Of a DNA stretch of 64,000 nt, positions 34,376 through 42,148 are shown piece by piece (within the stretch, counting starts at the first letter, position 1; every line of letters begins with the position of its first letter). A program made the translations under genes and the position numbers. Source of the DNA: Chitinophaga sp. SYP-B3965 (lineage in GTDB: Bacteria > Bacteroidota > Bacteroidia > Chitinophagales > Chitinophagaceae); contig NZ_WJFD01000001.1 of the NCBI RefSeq assembly GCF_009647655.1, forward strand, positions 2,418,001-2,482,000, given 5' to 3'. The notes under the pieces were generated by a model that saw only the letters and a list, made by a program, of their open reading frames with translations, searched no databases and was not told where the DNA came from.

Positions 34376-34972
34376 ATGAAAAATCTGTACAATGCAGAGT
34401 ACAATGGTTTATTTACCAGGATCGACCTTATCCAGCCCCACCCCGAAGCTTTAAAAAGGGACATCATCAAAAAAGGCAGTATTGAAAAAATTCCAAAAAA
34501 CAAATTCATTGTTAGCCCCGGGGACACAAACCGGTATTGCTACTTTATCATTGAAGGTTTTGTGAGACTCTATCGTGACCACGAAACAAAAAAACAAAAA
34601 GAAGTAACTACCTGGTTCCTACACACTGGTGACTTTATGATCCAACAGGACGGCTTTTACTTCGGTGAAAAGAGCCCAGAGTACCTTCAGGCAACTGAAG
34701 ATACCGTCTGTATCAAACTACATTACGATGATCTGAGATCGTTATGCAAAAAGCACCCGATGTTTACAGACACCTATATCTACCTTACCCAGCTTTACTA
34801 CTATCAGCTCACTCAGCGGGATGCCCTGAAAGCATACACAGCAAAAGAAAAATACCAGCATTTGTTGAAAAACCATCCTTATATCGTTCAGAAAGCACAG
34901 TCCTCGCATATTGCCTCTTATTTCGGTATATCCGAAACTTATTATAGCAAGATTAAGAACGGACGGTTGTAG
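34376..34972 (+). CDS. Crp/Fnr-family regulator
   Basis: 198 aa. The cNMP-like fold is at about 20-130 (FIVSPGDTNRYCYFIIEGFVRLYRDHE, TWFLHTGDFMIQQDGF), followed by the dimer helix and a short HTH (SSHIASYFGISETYYSKIKNGRL). The length is typical for Bacteroidota Crp/Fnr proteins. The downstream intergenic region contains twin TTGTCATTTGACAA palindromes next to a promoter, and this protein is the natural candidate to bind them. Confidence 0.88.
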   Translation: MKNLYNAEYNGLFTRIDLIQPHPEALKRDIIKKGSIEKIPKNKFIVSPGDTNRYCYFIIEGFVRLYRDHETKKQKEVTTWFLHTGDFMIQQDGFYFGEKSPEYLQATEDTVCIKLHYDDLRSLCKKHPMFTDTYIYLTQLYYYQLTQRDALKAYTAKEKYQHLLKNHPYIVQKAQSSHIASYFGISETYYSKIKNGRL

Positions 34973-35023
34973 TTGTCATTTGACAAAAAAACCCTGGGTT
35001 TTGAATTTCTTGTCATTTGACAA
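34973..35023. promoter_or_regulatory. Twin TTGTCATTTGACAA palindromes
   Basis: Two identical 14-mers at 34973-34986 and 35010-35023, 37 bp apart; arms TTGTCA and TGACAA are perfect complements. The second copy is enclosed by AACCCTGGG (about 34990-34998) and CCCAGGGTT (35035-35043), which could form a hairpin. With the -7 element at 35046-35053 and a start near 35059, the centres are at -42.5 and -79.5, as in Crp-activated promoters. Confidence 0.7.
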
Positions 35024-35045
35024 ACCGTTCAATTCCCAGGGTTCG

Positions 35046-35053
35046 TATTTTTG
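35046..35053 (+). promoter_or_regulatory. -7 promoter element TATTTTTG
   Basis: Exact TAnnTTTG match, about 40 bp before the small leader ORF and directly downstream of the twin palindromes. Confidence 0.65.
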
Positions 35054-35094
35054 TGTAATAAGATATCCGACAAGAAAAACTAAAACGTTGTTTA

Positions 35095-35154
35095 ATGAAA
35101 CCTCAATTCCAGGCAAACGCCTTACGTCCTAAAACCAAAGACTTCCGGAGATGA
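35095..35154 (+). CDS. Possible 19-aa leader peptide
   Basis: ATG at 35095 opens MKPQFQANALRPKTKDFRR, whose TGA stop overlaps the ATG of the next gene in an ATGA at 35151-35154. It lies about 36 bp after the predicted transcript start. The exact coupling suggests that translation of the downstream gene depends on it. The peptide is basic and has no recognised homologue. Confidence 0.45.
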   Translation: MKPQFQANALRPKTKDFRR

Positions 35155-35348
35155 AACCCAAGCGGGGAGTAATCTTTATCTGTGACGTAATGAATCTACT
35201 CGGTTTAAAATACGGGGCAGCAAGGCTTCTTTTAATAAAGATAAAGGAAAGCCTGGACAAGAAGGACTCTCAGTTTATCACTATCAAAGAATTTTCCAAA
35301 TATACAGGGATAGAAGAAGATATAGTTATAGAGTTTATGGTAGCCTAA
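35151..35348 (+). CDS. Small helical protein of unknown function, possibly DNA-binding
   Basis: 65 aa: MKPKRGVIFICDVMNLLGLKYGAARLLLIKIK...FITIKEFSKYTGIEEDIVIEFM. The last part (TIKEFSKYTGIEEDIVIEFM) could be a short helix-turn-helix. Coupled to the leader ORF upstream and 27 bp before the RteC-like gene. Confidence 0.55.
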   Translation: MKPKRGVIFICDVMNLLGLKYGAARLLLIKIKESLDKKDSQFITIKEFSKYTGIEEDIVIEFMVA

Positions 35349-35375
35349 TTAATCCTCATTTTAAAACGAATTCAT

Positions 35376-36536
35376 ATGTCAAGAAATCTTTTTGAGAATT
35401 TTGAACAGATCATTCATATTGAGTTATTGGACAAGATAGAGGCTTCGCCCTACCCACCGGATGATTATTATACGGAAGTGACAGCCCTAATTTCTAAGGA
35501 TGTAAAAAGCATCTTTAAGAAGATCATTTCGATCAAAGTGGACAACTCCACACGAAATAAAGCTGGATGGATAGTCCAGTCTTATCAAGAAAAGGTAGAT
35601 GATCTAATGGGCACGTTAGGCATCTTCATGGACAAATTAGGCTTTACGATAAATGACTATGTTGTATCAGGCAGCTGGCAGGCCCTCATAATGGAAATAT
35701 TAGAATTTTTGAAGGATACAATGAATTTATTGATATCCAGGCACTCCGATCTCTTTGATATCCACCTTGATATGTCTGATATTATGGAGGCGTTTTTTAT
35801 AAAAGAAACCACCCAAAAGCTAAAGGAAGAATTAAACCAGCTTCAGGAAGGATCTGCTTGCTATGAAGTTTTTAAACAGCTCCTTGTGCCCCTGGAAGAG
35901 CCTATAGGTTGTTTTCATTATTGCCAACTCTTCTACTTCAGGGCATTGGGGCAAGATACCGCTAATATATTGCAGCAAGAAACGGAAGATGCAGTGCAAG
36001 CTGAGCAGATCAGGCAATTGCTCTGGAAGTTTAATTTTAATCATCCCGGATACGTTTCAATCATTTGGGAACAGTATATGGCACACCTGGGTGACAGCCA
36101 AGGGAAAGAGCGGGTAAAGAAATGTCTTGAGATTAAAAAGAAGGTTGTGTTAAACAAACCACTTAATGGCGCACACCTGTATTTCATGCAACCTTCCCTT
36201 GCGAAACAATCGGAATCCTGGCTGAATACAGAGCTTAATTGTACCAGGGCGCTGATGGCTGCTGAAGCAATCATAGCGGCTAACCCTTTTGCGGATTTTA
36301 AGTTAAAGACAAAGCTTAGTCTTAAACAATTTGCCGGACTAATACGCATATTCTATGAGAAGGGAATACTACATCATGAAGACAGGCGAGAGTTGATACG
36401 GTTCTTTGCAACCCATGTTGTTCCTTCCTCTGGAAAGGCGTTTACATTGGCGGCATTCACACGAAGTTACGATCAAAATAAAGATGGGGTGTTCCTTCAA
36501 CAATTAATGGGTTTACTCGGGTTGAAAGGTATTTAG
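35376..36536 (+). CDS. RteC-like protein (tentative)
   Basis: 386 aa, all-helical, no membrane segment. The C-terminal part (LSLKQFAGLIRIFYEKGILHHEDRRELIRFFATHVV...FTLAAFTRSYDQNKDGVFLQQLMGLLG) has the look of RteC-type proteins of Bacteroidota mobile elements, which regulate excision; the match is weak and mostly architectural. The whole set (Crp/Fnr gene, palindromes, leader, 65-aa protein, this gene) could be a small regulatory cassette. Confidence 0.4.
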   Translation: MSRNLFENFEQIIHIELLDKIEASPYPPDDYYTEVTALISKDVKSIFKKIISIKVDNSTRNKAGWIVQSYQEKVDDLMGTLGIFMDKLGFTINDYVVSGSWQALIMEILEFLKDTMNLLISRHSDLFDIHLDMSDIMEAFFIKETTQKLKEELNQLQEGSACYEVFKQLLVPLEEPIGCFHYCQLFYFRALGQDTANILQQETEDAVQAEQIRQLLWKFNFNHPGYVSIIWEQYMAHLGDSQGKERVKKCLEIKKKVVLNKPLNGAHLYFMQPSLAKQSESWLNTELNCTRALMAAEAIIAANPFADFKLKTKLSLKQFAGLIRIFYEKGILHHEDRRELIRFFATHVVPSSGKAFTLAAFTRSYDQNKDGVFLQQLMGLLGLKGI

Positions 36537-36566
36537 TATCAATCTCGTAAAGATCAATACGCTAAA

Positions 36567-36995
36567 ATGTTTATACAGCAGCTTGTATTTCATCGTACTA
36601 CAATTTCCATTTGCATTATGTGTTTCACGCTTATTAATCTGTTTATGCCCGATCAGTCTAAATGGGAAGAGCTATCAGCTTTTAATATATATCCCCTGGT
36701 TGAAGTCAGTACTTTTCAGAAATTGAGTGATGCTGACATCCAGAAGCTGCCATTTAAATCAGCAGATGTAAAAGAAGCCAAAAAACTTCTATCATCAGCA
36801 AGGATGCAATTTAGTCCAATACTCTGGAAAGGCATGGGCAGACTGGTAATTATAAAATTTAAGGATGGCAGTAGTCGAAAAATCCTTCTTACTACATACA
36901 GAAGTTCTTTTAGAGATGTTACAGGAAATAGAAACTATACGCTCGAAGGTAACGCTGCTGTCTGGAATTCGTTCATTTCAAAAAATAATCCGTAA
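36567..36995 (+). CDS. Membrane-anchored or secreted protein of unknown function
   Basis: 142 aa with one N-terminal hydrophobic segment (TTISICIMCFTLINLFM) followed by a small alpha/beta domain (MGRLVIIKFKDGSSRKILLTTYRSSFRD). Not recognised. It lies 30 bp after the RteC-like gene. Confidence 0.5.
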   Translation: MFIQQLVFHRTTISICIMCFTLINLFMPDQSKWEELSAFNIYPLVEVSTFQKLSDADIQKLPFKSADVKEAKKLLSSARMQFSPILWKGMGRLVIIKFKDGSSRKILLTTYRSSFRDVTGNRNYTLEGNAAVWNSFISKNNP

Positions 36996-37151
36996 TGCGT
37001 TAAATATTTAATGGCTTTCAGAATTAAGAAATTGGCTTATCCAGGCTACTTGAGCATTATGGAGCAAGGTAAAAAAAGATATTTAAACAGTTTAAGACGC
37101 TGTTTAATTAAGACAGGTTTTTTCATATGGGTATTAGTTTTGGATGATAAC

Positions 37152-37179
37152 AAACTGCCTGCTTCCGCAGGCAGTTTTT
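37152..37179. terminator. Bidirectional terminator at the left edge of the defence island
   Basis: AAACTGCCTGC (37152-37162), loop TTCC, GCAGGCAGTTT (37167-37177), TT. It separates the plus-strand genes from the convergent island genes. Confidence 0.85.
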
Positions 37180-37218
37180 AATTTATAGTTTAACAACTAT
37201 ATCATAGTATACAATTAA

Positions 37219-37842
37219 TTACAACGGCTGCGATTTTAATTGATTTAATAATTGTTTTGTATCATTAACTAAATCTTGAGGAATGTTTTCTGAAAGCTCA
37301 TTTTCCGCTGGTTTTACTCCTTGAGCTTCATTCAGTGTTTCTACCTCCTTCTGATTTAACTTAAAAAAATCATAAGTAAAACGCCCTTTATCTGTGAGCG
37401 GTGTATACTTAATTATTTTCTTATCGTTTCTGGCAGTAAAGAAATATTCTATATTATCGAAATAGTTGTCAAGATTAGGGTGACTAAAAAAATACTGCCC
37501 GGCATTTTGTGGTTGGAGGTGAACTTGGTTAACGTCTAAAAGAAAATCTGTTCGTTCCCTTTTTATATTCATGTTACACCTTTTGCATGACACACTTAAA
37601 TTGAATAATTCGAACATGAAAGCTCCAAAAATTGATTTTGGCAAAACATGTTCTATATCAATAACCATCATAAATTCAGCGGTAAAATCCGTTCTGCAAT
37701 AACAGCATTGATCAGTTGTTAATCCTAAACAATAAAGCTTAATTTTTCTTTTTATATCCAACAAAGTTTCGTCATTCCATATATCACCTCCTCTTTTTAC
37801 AGCTGCTTCAATCAAATGAATTTCTTCTGATGACAACACCAT
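37219..37842 (-). CDS. HNH endonuclease, Septu PtuB-like
   Basis: 207 aa. The HNH core has CCYC (46-49), DIEHVLPKS (62-70, His65), Asn81 and CKRCN (86-90): a zinc-stabilised HNH nuclease. It starts 3 bp after the ATPase gene, the gene order and spacing of Septu (ATPase PtuA plus HNH PtuB), an anti-phage system. Catalytic residues look intact. Whether it still works depends on the partner ATPase, which seems N-terminally incomplete. Confidence 0.75.
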   Translation of the reverse strand: MVLSSEEIHLIEAAVKRGGDIWNDETLLDIKRKIKLYCLGLTTDQCCYCRTDFTAEFMMVIDIEHVLPKSIFGAFMFELFNLSVSCKRCNMNIKRERTDFLLDVNQVHLQPQNAGQYFFSHPNLDNYFDNIEYFFTARNDKKIIKYTPLTDKGRFTYDFFKLNQKEVETLNEAQGVKPAENELSENIPQDLVNDTKQLLNQLKSQPL

Positions 37843-37845
37843 ATA

Positions 37846-38943
37846 TTAAACATTTTTTATCTTTCTACCCATTTCGATTATGCCGTCCAAGACCTCCTTC
37901 TGCTTATCGTCATAGGAATTGGAATTTAGTTCATTTATCGTTTTTTCAAATTCTATCAAAGTAATACCTCCGTCAGCTAATTCATTCATTTTCTGAACAA
38001 CGAGTTCCGATAAATACCTGTTTTCTGGTGTAGTTACGTCAAAATAATCTTGATATATTTCTTCGACATTATTAGTTTCGTTCACCTGCAATTTAAATTC
38101 ACCTTTAACACCTTTATATATCTGAATAGTTTTGGAAAGCAAATCCGCTCCATTAATAATAAGAGGTGAGTGTGTCGCGATTATTATCTTAGGCTGATAA
38201 AGATAAAATAGTTCGTTCATGTGTTTGACATATTCCATCTGCCATTTTGGATGCAAGCTATTTTCAGGTTCATCAATTAGAATTACTGAATCATATGAAA
38301 TAATACTAGTTATAAATAAGAGGGTCGAAATCAAAGTAAGTTCACCTGAACTGGCACCATTTAAAGGTATTGTTTCCTTTTCTCTGTATAAAAAAAAGTC
38401 TACATAGCTGATCACTTTGTATTTTCGTAATTCGCTTTCGTATTTGAATAAGGTTAATAAATATGAATCTTTAATAGCTTGAAATGAGCGATCATCTACA
38501 ATAATCCTAGCAGTAGAATATTGATACTGAAATTGGCGTTTGTAATTTTCAAGACAATAAGTAATTTCTTCTTTAATTTGTGGGCTAAGATCGCTTTGAG
38601 CGATTATATCTATGGCATTGTATTTCAGCCCCCGAAGTTTGAAACCAATCAATTTCCAATAACCTATATAAAAAAGTGTATTACCAATAGTGCCTAACCT
38701 TTTCATATCATCTCGGGCTACCATTGCAAGACATTGTATTAATGCCTTTCTTATAATGCTTTTCCCTTCAGATGCTTTTAAAGAAAAAAATCTTTTATTC
38801 TTAACTTTGAATTTGTCATGTATTGTATTAGCAATTGCAATAACCTGTGTGTATGAAGCGATGTATCTCTTTGCGATATCATCTTCTATACGTTTTTTAA
38901 TCAATAATTCATTAGGTATTTGAAACATGCCAGTGAAAGACAT
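37846..38943 (-). CDS. AAA/ABC-type ATPase, PtuA-like, lacking a canonical Walker A
   Basis: 365 aa. The C-terminal half is complete: signature NGASSGELTLIS (195-206), Walker B VILIDEPENSLHP (220-231) and IIATHSPLI. The N-terminal part begins directly at QVIAIANTIHDKF, a segment that in my reading normally follows the P-loop, and no GxxxxGKS/T precedes it; the only GKS (60-62) lacks the first Gly. A stop codon lies six codons upstream in the same frame. Related ATPases are about 450-550 aa, so this gene is probably truncated. The upstream 300 bp is gene debris. Confidence 0.65.
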   Translation of the reverse strand: MSFTGMFQIPNELLIKKRIEDDIAKRYIASYTQVIAIANTIHDKFKVKNKRFFSLKASEGKSIIRKALIQCLAMVARDDMKRLGTIGNTLFYIGYWKLIGFKLRGLKYNAIDIIAQSDLSPQIKEEITYCLENYKRQFQYQYSTARIIVDDRSFQAIKDSYLLTLFKYESELRKYKVISYVDFFLYREKETIPLNGASSGELTLISTLLFITSIISYDSVILIDEPENSLHPKWQMEYVKHMNELFYLYQPKIIIATHSPLIINGADLLSKTIQIYKGVKGEFKLQVNETNNVEEIYQDYFDVTTPENRYLSELVVQKMNELADGGITLIEFEKTINELNSNSYDDKQKEVLDGIIEMGRKIKNV

Positions 38944-39382
38944 AGAGCTTAGTTTAGGCTAAAATACTTCAATTTCGCAAAATACGTGTCCCTCAATAGA
39001 ACCATTTTTTAGGTTAATTGCGATTACGAAGCCATTCATTGAAGACTTAGAGAAAAGTAATAAATTTCTAAATTGTATCTTACCTCCATATATATGATTA
39101 TGTCATTATGATACATTAAAATAATTACACCGTTATAAATATTTGTGGGCCACAACCTTTCAATTTCAACTAACGATGCCTTAATTGATTAAGCCAAATA
39201 CAGATTACCTACTTTAGGTGTATGCCCAGGTTGAAATTCCAGCCGAAACGCTTATGTTTGATCTAAGAATTTTTCCTTCATCCGTTTTCTCTGCAATTTG
39301 TTCAGAAAGGATTTCGGATTAAAGTGTTGATGCTTTGGGGCGCCCATAGATTTTTTTTATTTTTTTACAAAATATCTTTTAT
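38944..39382. other. Gene debris between the PtuA-like and SIR2 genes
   Basis: No intact gene. On the minus strand, overlapping frames at about 38959-39190 can be joined by one frameshift into a fragment (ASLVEIERLWPTNIYNG ... GFVIAINLKNGSIEGHVF) that looks protein-coding but is unidentified. It is followed by a fossil Fic fragment (39188-39284). A 31-codon frame (MGAPKHQHFNPKSFLNKLQ) starts at about 39345 and may be chance. Confidence 0.5.
39188..39284 (-). pseudogene. Fossil fragment of a Fic gene
   Basis: The minus strand reads IKHKRFG, then after a one-base shift EFQPGHTPKVGNLYLA, against IKYKRFGVEFQPNYTCKIDDLYQA in the intact Fic protein at 42149. A stop codon precedes IKH. Nucleotide identity is visible over about 60 bases. 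The remnant belongs to a lost paralogue. Confidence 0.6.
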
Positions 39383-39820
39383 TTATAACCGTTTATGTCG
39401 CAATAAAGGGTTTTTAAATTCTTCATTCATAAGCTTCAAGAAATCAAGAAATTTAAGGGTATGAGCAGTAACTGTTCCATTAAGATAGCTATGATAATCC
39501 TTTGAAACAGTCTTGCGGCTAAATTCTATTGGGCTATAAGGAAAGAGACGTGTTGATACAAGGAAGTCCAAATCATTTTTCAAAAATCCAGGATCAATTA
39601 TTACAATTTTCAATTTTGAATTATGGCGAAGTGCCGTTTTTAGGCATTCGTTAATATGTTCATCGCCAAATGAGTATCCAATAATAAAAATGATATCTGC
39701 GAAACAGCAGTCTTTATCAAAAGCAAATTGCATTTGTTTAAAGGGGGTGATCATGCTTCTTTGAGCTTTCTGATACCCAGTTACAATATTTGTTATGGTA
39801 ATGGTCCTACCTTTTTCTAC
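39383..39820 (-). pseudogene. C-terminal part of the SIR2-domain gene, after an in-frame amber codon
   Basis: This segment continues the frame of the SIR2 gene without any shift: after the TAG at 39823-39821 follow 22 sense codons (VEKGRTITITNIVTGYQ...) and then the frame that contains IIFIIGYSFGDEHINECLKTAL, the classical C-terminal SIR2 strand. The joined protein would be about 443 aa. Either the gene has been inactivated by one nonsense mutation or the codon is read through; the final ATG-started frame at 39754 could also be made alone. Confidence 0.75.
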
Positions 39821-40714
39821 CTAAAACGTTGCTGGCGTATCGTTCATAGGTAGGTGTGGGTAAGCAGTTAAGATCAATTCAGCGTTTGGTAGCTGGCGTC
39901 TATCCAAATCTAATACTCTCCAATCTATTGACCCATGAAGATTATAATGAATATTGCTTATATCGTCACTCAAAATTCTGGGTACATTCGCTCTTAAACG
40001 TTCGTTTAGATCAATATATTCACTACAGTTGAAACCGTCGAAAACTTCTATACCAATGCGACTTAATAACACTTTGAATATCTTTTCATAGTTTAACGTA
40101 TAGAGTCGCAGTACGTTTTTACTGTACAAAGACTGCATCCATTCCGTAAAGAGAACGCTACATTCATCATCAGTTTTAATTGAGGAATGACCGCTTGTAT
40201 GCCATGCATATTTCGAAATACGGTCACTGATAGCGCTTAAAAGAATAATTAGTAGATGCTGGTAAAAAAACTGAGCTGGAGTTTCAGATTGAAGTGAATA
40301 ATGTGTATCCTCATATGGATCTCCTTCAGGAATTTCCAATTTATAACCATGTTCAGCTTTTCCCTTATCACTAGTAGAAAAATTCAGTAATTCCGCTTCG
40401 AAGTGAGGAATAGTAAAGCAGCTGATCAAGGAAGGTAATTTTTCCGTTCTTCCTGAATCGAGATAATTGAAACTACCATAATAAGTAATCAGCTCTTCGA
40501 TTATATTTATAATCGTTTCGAAATTCACTTGATCCGATGTATAACCACAATCAAGGAGTGTTTCGTAAATAAATTTTGTAATTCGCTTCTTTTCCTTCCC
40601 CCTAGTGTAGAACCCAGAATCCAATATTAAATCTGTAAGTTCTTTCGTTGAAGGCGATCCCCAAGGAAAAGTCGCACCGGCACCGAAAAGAAACACAGCT
40701 TTTTGCTTGGTCAT
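39821..40714 (-). CDS. SIR2-domain defence protein, N-terminal part
   Basis: 297 aa ending at an internal TAG. It begins MTKQKAVFLFGAGATFPWG with the NAD-binding GAGA motif (11-14), followed by VLRLYTLNYEKIFKVLL (TLNYE) and IHYNLHGSIDW (catalytic-type HG), all typical of SIR2-like NADases in anti-phage systems such as Thoeris ThsA and DSR. The C-terminal strand region lies beyond the stop (39383-39820). SIR2 proteins of this sort deplete NAD+ in infected cells. Confidence 0.75.
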   Translation of the reverse strand: MTKQKAVFLFGAGATFPWGSPSTKELTDLILDSGFYTRGKEKKRITKFIYETLLDCGYTSDQVNFETIINIIEELITYYGSFNYLDSGRTEKLPSLISCFTIPHFEAELLNFSTSDKGKAEHGYKLEIPEGDPYEDTHYSLQSETPAQFFYQHLLIILLSAISDRISKYAWHTSGHSSIKTDDECSVLFTEWMQSLYSKNVLRLYTLNYEKIFKVLLSRIGIEVFDGFNCSEYIDLNERLRANVPRILSDDISNIHYNLHGSIDWRVLDLDRRQLPNAELILTAYPHLPMNDTPATF

Positions 40715-40981
40715 TCTGTTAATATTGGGTATTAGTTTACTCTATAATTAAGGTAATATATTGATTTCTGAGATACGAAAATATATTTCCTTTTGAAAAC
40801 AATGTTTGAATACCTATTATCTTTTCTGAATTTGCTTATCAACAATTGACACTTTCAGGATATGGGTCATCATTCCCAGAAAGAGCTACTCCTTATTTTC
40901 GCCATATGACCAAATTAAGAATAGGTCGCCAACCCATCAATAAAATCACTATTTTGGTAACCATTTCAGAAAATTCACTTA

Positions 40982-42043
40982 ATGTCAACTACAAAAACAA
41001 CACAAATCTTCTATGCCTGGCAGTCTGATACAGATAAAGGCTGCAATTGGAAAGCAATTGAGTATGTCTTGGATCAAGTAAAGGCTGAATTGGAAGGAAA
41101 ATATCAAAATCTACAAATTATCATTGATCAGGCAACCAGGTCTCTAACAGGTAGTCCAAATATATCTGATGCTATCTTCAACAAAATTGCCGGAGCGGAC
41201 ATTTTCGTATGTGACATCACCACCATTACCAACGGCAGTGGAGCAAAGCAACTTCCCAACCCCAATGTACTTATTGAGTTGGGATTTGCCATCGCCCATC
41301 TCGGATGGGATAGAATCGTGCTGCTCTTTAATAAACAATTCGGCAATTTCCCTGATGATGTACCATTTGACATAAAAGGGCACCGAATCTCAGATTTTAC
41401 CGTTCAAGATCACTCAGATAAAAACGGAAAAGGTCGATTAAAAGCCTTATTATCCAATGCAATTGAGGATATCATTAATGCTGACCCAAAACGACCAAAT
41501 CAGATTACTAGCCCTAAATACATCAAAAGAAAGCATGATTTAACAACTATTCTTAAATTATTTTCCAATGTTCACTTGCCCTCTTTTGAATTGTTTCTTG
41601 TTGATGCGCCCAAACAGCTTAATAGTAAATCATTCCATTTTTGGGAAGGCTTTCATAGTATAGTCACCAGTGAAAGCTTCTTCCTATATGATAAAAAACT
41701 CTTAGATTTTGTAAATAAGATACACTGCCACTGGGAAAAATCACTCGCATACAGCCAGCATTATCGAGATGGTACGGGGGAGGGAATGCTAATTTTTGGT
41801 CAATCAATTAAAAACTGGGGCCCTGCTAAAACCCAAGAGCAAAAATTAAATTATCAGGAAGCATACGAAAAAATGAAAGAACAGGAAGCGAAAGATCTTG
41901 AAGTGTTAGAAGCAAATATTGCTGAGTTACGTAAAGTATATAGAGATTTTATTTACTACATACGTGAAGATTACTTGGAAATAGATTTTGAAGTAACGAA
42001 CGAGGCAGCATGGAAAGATTTCAAACTTTATCACAGTGACTAA
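40982..42043 (+). CDS. TIR-like domain protein, probable NAD-targeting defence effector
   Basis: 353 aa. The N-terminal 150 residues have the nucleotide-binding TIR-like pattern IFYAWQSDTDKGCNWKAIEYVL, SPNISDAIFNKIAGADIFVCDIT and NPNVLIELGFAIAHLGWDRIVLLFN, with Glu99 as the expected catalytic acid. Residues 170-353 are an unrecognised helical domain ending in a charged coiled coil. Such proteins occur as stand-alone defence genes. It is divergent from the SIR2 gene with 267 bp between; whether they cooperate is unknown. Confidence 0.72.
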   Translation: MSTTKTTQIFYAWQSDTDKGCNWKAIEYVLDQVKAELEGKYQNLQIIIDQATRSLTGSPNISDAIFNKIAGADIFVCDITTITNGSGAKQLPNPNVLIELGFAIAHLGWDRIVLLFNKQFGNFPDDVPFDIKGHRISDFTVQDHSDKNGKGRLKALLSNAIEDIINADPKRPNQITSPKYIKRKHDLTTILKLFSNVHLPSFELFLVDAPKQLNSKSFHFWEGFHSIVTSESFFLYDKKLLDFVNKIHCHWEKSLAYSQHYRDGTGEGMLIFGQSIKNWGPAKTQEQKLNYQEAYEKMKEQEAKDLEVLEANIAELRKVYRDFIYYIREDYLEIDFEVTNEAAWKDFKLYHSD

Positions 42044-42148
42044 GTATTTAGGAACTAAAGCATGATTATCCAATCAATATCCTCTGAAAAATTGCATATT
42101 ACTTGTTTCATCCACACAAGCCAGCACAGCATTCTCTGGCAAGCGCCT

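Noticed and set aside
34911..35132. Open frame of 73 codons across the Crp/Fnr gene end and the palindromes
   Set aside because: It overlaps the end of the Crp/Fnr gene in another frame and spans the regulatory region; no coding character.
37303..37311. Possible attachment-site copy of the tRNA-Lys 3' end (TTCCGCTGG)
   Set aside because: Only nine bases match the tRNA end at 48482-48490, the copy is inside the HNH coding region and the match is not longer than expected by chance.
37846..38943. GKS at residues 60-62 of the PtuA-like ATPase as a normal Walker A
   Set aside because: The first Gly of GxxxxGKS is replaced by Leu, and the segment lies after the part that normally follows the P-loop; kept only as a possible degenerate form.
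39383..42043. Thoeris (ThsA SIR2 + ThsB TIR)
   Set aside because: The SIR2 and TIR-like genes are divergent with 267 bp between, the TIR-like protein has a large extra domain, and the SIR2 protein lacks a visible SLOG domain.
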